This document shows, piece after piece, positions 1 to 5,546 of a stretch of 5,546 nt of DNA; position 1 is the stretch's first letter, and each line of letters starts with the position of its first letter. Under the pieces are notes generated by a model. That model was not told the origin of the DNA. It saw only the letters and a program-made list of their open reading frames with translations, and searched no databases. The translations under genes and the position numbers were made by a program. The stretch is from assembly GCA_947090385.1 (NCBI GenBank), contig CAMUNZ010000069.1:1-5546 (forward strand). The letters are read 5' to 3'. The DNA comes from an uncultured Campylobacter sp. GTDB lineage: Bacteria; Campylobacterota; Campylobacteria; Campylobacterales; Campylobacteraceae.

Positions 1-1579
1 CGCCTTTTTTATTATAAAAATAATTTACAGCTTTTGCATTAAAATTATGAGTAGTATAAATTTCATCTAAATTTTTAATAAAATTATTTTCATAATAATC
101 GCTATTTTTATTATTTAATTTTTTATGATTTAAAAATTTTCTTTGTTTTATTTTGTCGCTTTTTAGAATTTTATCTTCAAATTCTCCTTTTTGAAAACCT
201 GGAATTACATAATTCGCGCTCAAAAAAGTTGTATGAAAAAAATCGTTATAGGCTTTTGCAAGATCTGTTTGAAGCGAAATTTTATGATAATTATTTGCAT
301 AAAAATCGTTTTTATCTTCAAAAATTTTGCCATTTGCAAACTTAAAATAATCAAAATTAAAATTTAAATTTAAAGGAATTTCTGTTTCAAACTGCCTTGC
401 TGTCGTGCCTTCTTCTCTTGCAAAATTTAAAAATTTACTATCTATAGAATATGTTAAATTTTTCAAAAAAATTTCATTGCTAAATTTATGATAATGCAAA
501 GTTGGAATTTCTTGAATAGTTTCTTTATTCGAAATTTTGGTTGTATCATAAAAATATTTTGCATAAATTCCGCCATAATGTTCATCAGTTTTTGTAAAAT
601 AGTTAAATCTAGATGTTATCAAACTATCTTCATCATAATCTTTTTTATTTATATTTTTTTGCAAATTTATATAACTAATATCGTTTAATTTAGAAAAATT
701 TATCCAAAGTCCTTCGCTAAAATCCCCATCAATTTTATATTTTAAAATTTTATCTCTTTTATAATCTATTTCAAAACCATTATACGAACGATTTTTAAGC
801 TCATTTTGTAAATAGTATTTATAATTTTCTTCAAAAATACCAAAATTTGCGTTTAGTTTAGAAAATTCACTATCAACAAGGCGAAATTCTCCAAAAAGTC
901 CTTTTCCTCTTTTTGTGCGAATTTGTGGTGTAAAAGTAAAATCTAAATTATTTTTAGGCGCGATATAAATTGGTTGTTGATAAAAAAAACCTTCATCTTC
1001 GCCATATCCAATTTTAGGAAACAAAATTCCGCTTCTGCGCGTTTTATCTGTCGGAAAACCAAAATACGGAAGATAAAAAACCGGAATTTTCCCTAGATAA
1101 AAGACAGGATTATAAATATGCAAAAATTTTGTATCTTTGCTCATTTTCCCGCTACTAAACTCAATTCTCCAATCTGGATTTTTTACATTGCAACTAGAAA
1201 CTATGGATTTTTTTGTATAGTAAAAATTTTTATCATCACAAGCGTTTTTGCTATTTATCCAAATTTCCGTATCTTTATCGGCAAAAAAATTCTCACCAAA
1301 ACTTCTTTTATTTCCATCAAGTTCGATTTTTAAATAATTCGTTTTCGCACTTTCGTTTGTTTTATACATCAAATCCACATCGCCAAAAAGCTCGACAATT
1401 CCATTTTTTTGATCAAATTTTGCCTCATTTGCTGTAATAAAATAATTTTTAGAATATACAAAAACTCTTCCTTTTGCAATAACAATTTTATCATTTTGAT
1501 AAATATTATCCGCAATCAATTCGACATTTTCACAAAATCCAAAACTAACAAACAAAAATAAAATAAGTTTTTTAATCAC
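1..1579 (-). CDS. lptD: LPS-assembly outer-membrane protein LptD (OstA/Imp), N-terminal 526 residues, cut by window edge
   Basis: LptD, with the lipoprotein LptE, forms the outer-membrane translocon that inserts lipopolysaccharide or lipooligosaccharide into the outer leaflet. I translated the minus strand by hand from a GTG at 1579-1577, and the frame stays open to position 1. Residues 1-16 look like a signal peptide (MIKKLILFLFVSFGF). Residues about 18-100 resemble the LptA-like OstA_N jellyroll, with the pattern ELIADNIYQNDKIVIAKG. Next comes the LptD barrel entry region, very typical of the family: SSCNVKNPDWRI (128-139), YNPVFYLGKIPVFYLPYFGF (156-175), PTDKTRRSGILFPKIGYG (176-193) and QQPIYIAP (201-208). 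Aromatic-rich beta-strand sequence follows. The C-terminal barrel is outside the window. Cys114 and Cys130 are candidates for the family's disulfide chemistry, but only the N-terminal part is visible. The GTG overlaps the stop of the RDD gene by 8 nt. No ATG gives a signal peptide and the Shine-Dalgarno is weak, so translation probably depends on coupling. Confidence 0.93.
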   Translation of the reverse strand, partial: MIKKLILFLFVSFGFCENVELIADNIYQNDKIVIAKGRVFVYSKNYFITANEAKFDQKNGIVELFGDVDLMYKTNESAKTNYLKIELDGNKRSFGENFFADKDTEIWINSKNACDDKNFYYTKKSIVSSCNVKNPDWRIEFSSGKMSKDTKFLHIYNPVFYLGKIPVFYLPYFGFPTDKTRRSGILFPKIGYGEDEGFFYQQPIYIAPKNNLDFTFTPQIRTKRGKGLFGEFRLVDSEFSKLNANFGIFEENYKYYLQNELKNRSYNGFEIDYKRDKILKYKIDGDFSEGLWINFSKLNDISYINLQKNINKKDYDEDSLITSRFNYFTKTDEHYGGIYAKYFYDTTKISNKETIQEIPTLHYHKFSNEIFLKNLTYSIDSKFLNFAREEGTTARQFETEIPLNLNFNFDYFKFANGKIFEDKNDFYANNYHKISLQTDLAKAYNDFFHTTFLSANYVIPGFQKGEFEDKILKSDKIKQRKFLNHKKLNNKNSDYYENNFIKNLDEIYTTHNFNAKAVNYFYNKKG

Positions 1580-2048
1580 TTACAACTACCGATCTGCTAA
1601 GTTTATCGTGCAAGCCGAGCCGCACTTCGTTTGTAAAAATAGAAATAAATCCAACATAAAAAAATATATCACTAAAAAGCCTAAAAAAAGCCCTTACAAA
1701 AGATTGCATTAAACTTACTTTGCCAAATTTTTCATCTTTGCTGTTTGCTACACGAATTTTTGCAAAAATTTTGCCAAGAGAAGCACCAAAATACCAAACA
1801 AAAAAAGTATGATAAGAAAGATAAATCGGAACATAAACACAAAAATAATAATAAAAATATCCAAAAATAGCTTCTTGTAAAGCTTGAAGTTGCGCTATAT
1901 CCATATCTTGTATCATCATGCCGTTTGATACAAACTCGTCTAAAACTCTATTTTCATAATGACCAACAAATTTCATCAAAATTAAAATTATAAAAAAATC
2001 TACAAAATATGCGATAAATCTTTTTGAAAGTGGTGCTGATTTTATCAT
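1572..2048 (-). CDS. RDD-family small integral membrane protein
   Basis: A 158-residue inner-membrane protein of the RDD family. The general role of this family is not settled; some members have been linked to ion transport. The sequence shows the expected layout. A first hydrophobic helix at about residues 10-28 carries the family Arg (R10, in SKRFIAYFVDF) and Asp (D17). A second, very aromatic hydrophobic region lies at about 63-89. It is followed by the characteristic GASLGKIFAKIRV block (about 88-100) and a shorter hydrophobic segment near 125-138. The C-terminal LGLHDKLSRSVVV carries the second conserved Asp. The length is normal for a single-domain RDD protein. The ATG overlaps the purD stop as ATGA (4 nt) and the gene's own stop overlaps the lptD GTG, so it sits in a tightly coupled operon. 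A role tied to purine synthesis or LPS export cannot be read from the sequence; position alone suggests co-expression. Confidence 0.88.
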   Translation of the reverse strand: MIKSAPLSKRFIAYFVDFFIILILMKFVGHYENRVLDEFVSNGMMIQDMDIAQLQALQEAIFGYFYYYFCVYVPIYLSYHTFFVWYFGASLGKIFAKIRVANSKDEKFGKVSLMQSFVRAFFRLFSDIFFYVGFISIFTNEVRLGLHDKLSRSVVVSD

Positions 2049-3286
2049 TTTAATGCCTGATATGCGATATCTTTTCTAAATTTCGCACCTTTGAAATTTA
2101 TATTTTTAACAAGTTCATAAGCGTTTTGTTGCGCTATTTTTATATCATCACCGACGCCAACACAAACTAAAACTCGCCCACCAGTCGCATAAATTTCGCC
2201 ATCAATCTCGCTAACTCCTGCATAATTTATGTAAGAATTTTGTGGAATTTTAACAACAGAAATTTTTTGCGGTTTGCTAGAAGAGTATGGATAATTTTCG
2301 CTTGCCATTACAACACCGACTGCAAATTTCTTCTCAATTTCAATTTTCTTTAAATTTTTATTTGCAGCATTTAATAAAATTTCACCCAAATTTCCTTTAA
2401 TCAAAGGCATTATAACTTCGCATTCTGGATCGCCAAATCTGACATTGTATTCTAAAACATAAGGTTCATTTTTTACTATCATAAGCCCTGCAAATAAAAC
2501 ACCGCAAAACTCGTTGCCGTCTTTTTGCATACCTTTTAAAGTCGGTTTTATAATCTCATTTTCTATTTTTTTTATAAGATTTTTATCAGCAAGAAGCGAA
2601 GGCGCATAAGCTCCCATGCCGCCTGTATTTGGTCCAGTATCGTTATCTTTTAATTTTTTATGATCTTGAGCGATTGGAAGAGAAACAAAATTTTTTCCAT
2701 CACAAATGGCAAAAAAACTTAATTCGTATCCTTCTAAAAATTCTTCTACTACGACAATTTTTCCAGCTTCACCAAAGCTTTTTCCGCTTAACATATCTTT
2801 TGCGACATCTTTTGCCTCTTTTGCGCAATTTGATATTACCACACCTTTTCCCGCACAAAGCCCGTCAGCTTTTACGACTATTTTACTTTCTAAACTATCT
2901 ATAAAATTTTCAATTTCTTTTAAATTATCGCTACTTAAAAATTTTGCTGTTTTTATATTATATCTTGCTAAAAAATCTTTCATATAAGCCTTGCTTCCTT
3001 CAAGTCTAGCAGCATTTTTGCTAGGACCAAAAATAGCTAAATTTTTAGATTTAAAAACATCTACAATTCCATTTGTAAGTGGTTCTTCTGGACCGACGAT
3101 AGTTAAATCAATATGATTTTTTAAAGCAAAATTTGCTAATTCTTCGTAATCTTTTATATTTAAATTTATACCTAAATTTTTAGTTACCCCATTACCTGGT
3201 GCGAAAAAAAGTTCATTTTTATCTTGTTTTAATCTTAAAGCTATCGAATATTCCCGTCCGCTGCTGCCTATTATAAGTATTTTCAA
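2045..3286 (-). CDS. purD: Phosphoribosylamine-glycine ligase (GAR synthetase)
   Basis: PurD joins glycine to 5-phosphoribosylamine using ATP, the second step of de novo purine synthesis in the cytosol. It is an ATP-grasp enzyme. With the TTG at 3286-3284 as start, the product is 413 residues, a normal length, and begins MKILIIGSSGREYS, the classic PurD N-terminus. The other landmarks follow in order: IVGPEEPL (63-70), FGPSKNAARLEGSKAYMK (86-103), the ATP-grasp lysine/glycine loop VVKADGLCAGKGVV (137-150), the KLKDNDTGPNTGGMGAYAP signature (211-229), and the metal/ATP-binding EYNVRFGDPECEVIMP (279-294). The C-terminal domain ends with GVSE and TGGRVLVCVG, as expected. The TTG is chosen because the family N-terminus starts there and a GGAG lies 6 nt upstream. 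The in-frame ATG (3298-3296) overlaps that GGAG, and the upstream TTG at 3325 lies inside the 6S RNA closing stem. It overlaps the RDD gene by 4 nt. Confidence 0.96.
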   Translation of the reverse strand: MKILIIGSSGREYSIALRLKQDKNELFFAPGNGVTKNLGINLNIKDYEELANFALKNHIDLTIVGPEEPLTNGIVDVFKSKNLAIFGPSKNAARLEGSKAYMKDFLARYNIKTAKFLSSDNLKEIENFIDSLESKIVVKADGLCAGKGVVISNCAKEAKDVAKDMLSGKSFGEAGKIVVVEEFLEGYELSFFAICDGKNFVSLPIAQDHKKLKDNDTGPNTGGMGAYAPSLLADKNLIKKIENEIIKPTLKGMQKDGNEFCGVLFAGLMIVKNEPYVLEYNVRFGDPECEVIMPLIKGNLGEILLNAANKNLKKIEIEKKFAVGVVMASENYPYSSSKPQKISVVKIPQNSYINYAGVSEIDGEIYATGGRVLVCVGVGDDIKIAQQNAYELVKNINFKGAKFRKDIAYQALK

Positions 3287-3292
3287 ACAAAG

Positions 3293-3296
3293 CTCC
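3293..3296 (-). promoter_or_regulatory. Shine-Dalgarno that sets the TTG start of purD
   Basis: On the minus strand GGAG at 3296-3293 is followed by a 6-nt spacer and then TTG AAA ATA CTT, encoding fMet-Lys-Ile-Leu. This spacing is close to ideal. It supports the non-ATG start over the in-frame ATG nine nucleotides upstream of the TTG codon's neighbourhood, whose own codon runs into this same GGAG. Confidence 0.75.
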
Positions 3297-3316
3297 ATTG
3301 AAAATTTTAATCGAAA

Positions 3317-3507
3317 GATACCCAAGTGGGCGTGGCATCATAAGAGAATCGGCCCGAAATAAGCCAATCTTGCGGATAGGGAGAACTTAAAGGTCGCAAT
3401 CTCTAAACTAAAAGCTTCAAACAAAACCGCGTCACATAGCAATCCACATCGCCGCTAATACTAATGTGTTGGACCCTCAAAAAATGCTGATCGCTCCACC
3501 CAGGAGA
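3317..3507 (-). ncRNA. ssrS: 6S RNA (regulator of housekeeping RNA polymerase)
   Basis: This stretch of about 190 nt is markedly richer in G+C than its surroundings, has no sensible reading frame, and folds on the minus strand into the 6S architecture. The closing region pairs UGGGUG (3502-3497) with CGCCCA (3332-3327), AUCA (3491-3488) with UGAU (3340-3337), GAG (3478-3476) with CUC (3346-3344), and GGUCC (3475-3471) with GGGCC (3355-3351). An apical stem pairs CGCGGUUUU (3431-3423) with GAGAUUGCG (3395-3403). Between them is a symmetric bubble of about 39 nt on each side, with only a small possible helix inside. Several pairs are G-U in this orientation and would be A-C mismatches on the plus strand, which fixes the strand. 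In known bacteria 6S RNA mimics an open promoter, binds sigma70 RNA polymerase and is released by transcribing short product RNAs. Length, fold and an own promoter all fit. It is neither tmRNA, SRP RNA nor RNase P RNA, whose conserved cores are absent. Ends are approximate. Confidence 0.83.
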
Positions 3508-3553
3508 TTGAGATTATATAAAAATTTTTCTTATAAAAAACTATAATCTCAAT
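3507..3553. repeat. 12-bp perfect inverted repeat with 23-bp AT-only-type spacer
   Basis: The left arm ATTGAGATTATA (3507-3518) and right arm TATAATCTCAAT (3542-3553) are perfect reverse complements around a nearly pure A/T spacer. It begins 8 nt after the stop codon of the copper receptor gene. As RNA from the receptor gene it could form a 3'-end hairpin, but on the minus strand no U-tract follows the second arm (CTCCTGGG follows), so it is a poor intrinsic terminator. The same symmetry gives a TATAAT on each strand, at 3518-3513 (minus, used for the 6S RNA call) and 3542-3547 (plus). It could be an operator, a 3'-end stabilising stem, or a two-way promoter. Confidence 0.8.
3513..3541 (-). 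promoter_or_regulatory. Promoter of the 6S RNA / purD-RDD-lptD unit
   Basis: On the minus strand a perfect TATAAT (3518-3513) lies 6-7 nt before the expected RNA start near 3507-3506. Upstream (3541-3519) there is no recognisable -35 box; instead there are alternating A and T tracts (T6, A5, T5). This is the pattern described for sigma70 promoters of Campylobacter and Helicobacter. No other promoter is evident before purD, so transcription of the three downstream genes may begin here by read-through of the RNA gene. Confidence 0.7.
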
Positions 3554-3561
3554 TTAAATTT

Positions 3562-5493
3562 TTAAAAACTAATCTTAATTTTTCCCCAATAACTTCTGCC
3601 TTTTTCATAAATTGTATTGCTAACAGGATTATCAAGCCCGTCTATAGCAACGCTATTTTTTGAAAGATGATAAGAATAAGTTTTATCTGTGATATTATCG
3701 ACACCCAAATAAGCCGATAAATTTTTAAATTTATATCCGCTATAAAAATTTAATGTATAAAAACCGCTAGTTTTATCGATATCTTTACCTATGACATTTC
3801 CGTGATCTTTATCGATACGATTTTGAGCAGAATTTGCATTTAAATCAAGTCTTACAATCCAAGGATCTTTATCTATAAAAAATGCTAAATTCGCTTGAAG
3901 CGGTGAAATTCTTGGAAGTGGTTTATGGAATTTTAAATTTTTTCCATAAGTGTATGATAAATTTCCATAAATGTTAAAAATTTCATAGAATTTATATCCA
4001 GTTTCCATCTCGCCGCCTAAAAGCAAAGCGTCTGTTTGCAAAGAAAGTCCATTTTCATAATCTATAAAAATATATTCATCGATTCTTGAAGCAAAAGCCG
4101 AACTATTTAAATAAAAATTTTCATTTTTATAAATTGCACCGATATCAATTTGAGTATTTTTTTCGCTATTTAAATTTTCACCATTATTTTTATTTAATTC
4201 CCAAAAATCAGCCGCCCTGCTTACAAAACCAACTCCTGTGTAAAATGTCAAATCATTTAAATAGTTTTCAAATCTTGCAAAACTGCTAAAAAGATCTTGT
4301 TTTGGATTTTTCCAATCATATCCTTTTCTTATTTTTGAATTAGAATTATCATAACGGCCACCGAAAAAAAGTCCAACATTTTCAAATCCAAAATATTCGC
4401 CTTGTGTAAAAATAGAACTAATTTTTGCTGAAAAATTTTTAGAAAAAGGTCGCGATTTCATCATTTTATCTGCCAAATCTCCAGTTGTTCCCATACCAGA
4501 ACGACTTTTGTGCTCATCGTAACTATAACTTGTACCAGCATACAATCTTAAATCTTGCAAAGGAGAAAAATCAGTTTCAGCTCTAAAACCAGAATTTGTT
4601 CTTTTTACATTAGTAACCATAGGATTTTTCATCCATCCAGTTTTTGGAAGAGGACGATAGCTAAAATTATCCATTATGTGGCTTATTTCGTTATACCAAG
4701 TACGAAAATCGAAATTTAAAGCATCAAATGTTTGATTTAATCTTAAATTAAAAGATTTTCTATCAAAAGTTCGTCCGTCCATCTTTCTATCTGCATAAGA
4801 AGCAAAACCTCTGCTTAAATCCGTATCAAACTCTATGGCGCTATTTTCAAACGGAGTTAGAGTGGTGATAAGACTTATAGATTCTTTTTTATATTTTGAA
4901 TGAATTTTGCCATTTTTAGGTGTTTTATAATCATCCGAACGATAACTTGACGCAATCGCTCGCAAAGAACCGAATTCATTTCCGCCTAAAATTTTGGCAT
5001 TTTTTTCGATTTGTTTAAAACTACCGTATAAAAAACTCGTATCGCCTTTAAAAGTAGTTTTATCAAGTCTTAAAATATCACGGTCCAAAATAATTCCTCC
5101 TGATATTAAAGAACCATATCTAACATCTTGCGGTCCTTTTATGGTGACTACTTTTTCATAATTTTCTGGAAAGATATAAGAAACGCCAGAATCCATTCTT
5201 CCGCCACAACCGCCATTTATAAAATTATTATTTAAAAAAATGGGAACACGAGAAGCGCTTTGTCCCCTAAAAAACACCTCGCTACCATTTCCACCCTTTT
5301 TTGACATAGAAAATCCAGGTAAATTTAAAAAAGATTTTGATAAATCACCAAAATGTAAAATTTTATCTTTGCCTAGAACTTCTACATCATTTGTATAGCT
5401 TAAAATACTCCTTTTTGCAGTTACAGTTGTAGTGCTAAGTTCATACGCAAATAAATTTAAAGATAAAAATAAAAAAAATATAATTTTTTTCAT
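3562..5493 (-). CDS. TonB-dependent outer-membrane receptor, OprC/NosA-type copper receptor
   Basis: A 643-residue outer-membrane beta-barrel receptor that uses TonB-ExbBD energy for uptake, most likely of copper. Residues 1-16 (MKKIIFFLFLSLNLFA) are a clear signal peptide, and STTTVTAK (20-27) is a TonB-box-like segment. The plug follows at about 35-140, with FLNLPGFSMSKKGG (55-68), VFFRGQSASRVPIFLNN (73-89), GGCGGRMDSGVSYIFPE (94-110) and VTIKGPQDVRYGSLISGG (116-133). The barrel has alternating aromatic strands, a TonB-receptor C-terminal region (LGVDNITDKTYSYHL, 596-610) and a terminal Phe. The plug block around GGCGGRMD resembles the TonB-dependent copper receptor family (TIGR01778 type). 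Pseudomonas OprC binds copper through CxxxM and HxM, and here C96-M100 and H272-M274 match both. Start: an ATG with AAGGA 5 nt upstream directly begins the signal peptide; the in-frame ATG 48 nt upstream would bury it. The gene stands alone upstream of the 6S RNA. Assignment to copper is by motif and not proven; another metal or chelate is possible. Confidence 0.87.
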   Translation of the reverse strand: MKKIIFFLFLSLNLFAYELSTTTVTAKRSILSYTNDVEVLGKDKILHFGDLSKSFLNLPGFSMSKKGGNGSEVFFRGQSASRVPIFLNNNFINGGCGGRMDSGVSYIFPENYEKVVTIKGPQDVRYGSLISGGIILDRDILRLDKTTFKGDTSFLYGSFKQIEKNAKILGGNEFGSLRAIASSYRSDDYKTPKNGKIHSKYKKESISLITTLTPFENSAIEFDTDLSRGFASYADRKMDGRTFDRKSFNLRLNQTFDALNFDFRTWYNEISHIMDNFSYRPLPKTGWMKNPMVTNVKRTNSGFRAETDFSPLQDLRLYAGTSYSYDEHKSRSGMGTTGDLADKMMKSRPFSKNFSAKISSIFTQGEYFGFENVGLFFGGRYDNSNSKIRKGYDWKNPKQDLFSSFARFENYLNDLTFYTGVGFVSRAADFWELNKNNGENLNSEKNTQIDIGAIYKNENFYLNSSAFASRIDEYIFIDYENGLSLQTDALLLGGEMETGYKFYEIFNIYGNLSYTYGKNLKFHKPLPRISPLQANLAFFIDKDPWIVRLDLNANSAQNRIDKDHGNVIGKDIDKTSGFYTLNFYSGYKFKNLSAYLGVDNITDKTYSYHLSKNSVAIDGLDNPVSNTIYEKGRSYWGKIKISF

Positions 5494-5546
5494 CACTTTC
5501 CTTTTTGAGTAAAAAATAGCGATTTTTACACAAAAAATCATAAAAC
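5494..5546 (-). other. Leader region of the copper receptor gene, cut by window edge
   Basis: This short AT-rich stretch contains the Shine-Dalgarno and a small symmetric element, AAAAAT-AGCG-ATTTTT (5512-5527). The element could form a weak 6-bp hairpin in the leader. I see no Fur-box-like sequence and no convincing copper-regulator site. A TGTGTAAAAAT at 5532-5522 on the minus strand loosely resembles an extended -10 box but overlaps the symmetric element, so I do not call a promoter. The actual promoter may lie outside the window. Confidence 0.35.
5499..5503 (-). promoter_or_regulatory. Shine-Dalgarno of the copper receptor gene
   Basis: AAGGA (5503-5499, minus strand) lies 5 nt before the ATG at 5493-5491. 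It decides for the start that opens directly with the signal peptide, against the upstream in-frame ATG at 5541, which would add 16 residues (MIFCVKIAIFYSKRKV) in front of it. Confidence 0.75.

Noticed and set aside
488..1437. Plus-strand open frames of 66-74 codons at 488-688, 1118-1333 and 1213-1437
   Set aside because: They lie antisense inside the well-supported lptD frame, have Phe/Ile/Lys-rich low-complexity translations and no family resemblance; shadows of the real gene.
2629..2987. Two plus-strand open frames opposite purD
   Set aside because: They overlap each other in different frames and cover the conserved ATP-grasp coding region; their products are leucine/phenylalanine-rich with no recognisable domain.
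3317..3507. Cobalamin or other riboswitch controlling the neighbouring receptor or purD
   Set aside because: The position in front of purD and next to a TonB receptor made a riboswitch worth considering, but there is no B12 box or purine-aptamer core, it lies downstream rather than upstream of the receptor gene, and the long stem-bubble-stem fold fits 6S RNA better.
3317..3507. tmRNA, SRP RNA or RNase P RNA
   Set aside because: No tRNA-like CCA end or tag frame, no SRP GGAAGCAGCC-type core, and no RNase P GAGGAAAGTC core were found on either strand.
3507..3553. Classical intrinsic terminator of the copper receptor gene
   Set aside because: The stem is A/T-rich with a 23-nt loop, and on the minus strand it is followed by CTCCTGGG rather than a run of U, so termination there is not supported by sequence.
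4086..4289. Plus-strand open frame of 67 codons opposite the copper receptor gene
   Set aside because: Antisense to a clear beta-barrel coding region, aromatic-rich, no ribosome site or domain.
5494..5546. Fur box in front of the TonB-dependent receptor
   Set aside because: No GATAATGATAATCATTATC-like symmetry; the only symmetric element (5512-5527) is a short A/T palindrome around AGCG.

Overview
The window is strongly AT-rich (roughly 30% GC by eye). All recognisable genes lie on the minus strand, so the gene order reads from high to low coordinates. AT-rich base use, LptD and PurD sequences of epsilonproteobacterial type, and a promoter with a TATAAT -10 box behind an A/T-tract region instead of a -35 box all point to a Campylobacter-like member of the Campylobacterota. 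I cannot name the species from this sequence.

Layout in transcription order: (1) A complete TonB-dependent outer-membrane receptor (5493 to 3562) of the OprC/NosA copper-receptor type. It keeps both parts of the CxxxM plus HxM methionine/cysteine/histidine signature known from the OprC copper site. (2) A short AT-rich intergenic palindrome (3507-3553), one arm of which contains the -10 box of the next gene. (3) A structured, comparatively GC-rich non-coding stretch (about 3507 to 3317) that folds by hand into the 6S RNA shape: closing stem, large central bubble, apical stem. (4) purD (GAR synthetase), starting at a TTG only about 30 nt after the RNA. (5) A small RDD-family membrane protein overlapping purD by ATGA. 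(6) lptD, the LPS-assembly outer-membrane protein, starting at a GTG that overlaps the RDD gene and running off the window at position 1.

The 6S RNA, purD, RDD and lptD appear to form one transcription unit. The only promoter-like sequence I see is in front of the RNA, and the three reading frames overlap or nearly touch. Global control of RNA polymerase (6S), de novo purine synthesis (purD) and envelope assembly (lptD) would then share an upstream promoter. The copper receptor is a separate upstream gene.

No mobile element, CRISPR array, tRNA or rRNA is visible. The points of most interest are the 6S RNA/purD arrangement, the promoter-bearing palindrome, and the conserved copper-ligand motifs in the receptor. 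I found no convincing wholly new system.
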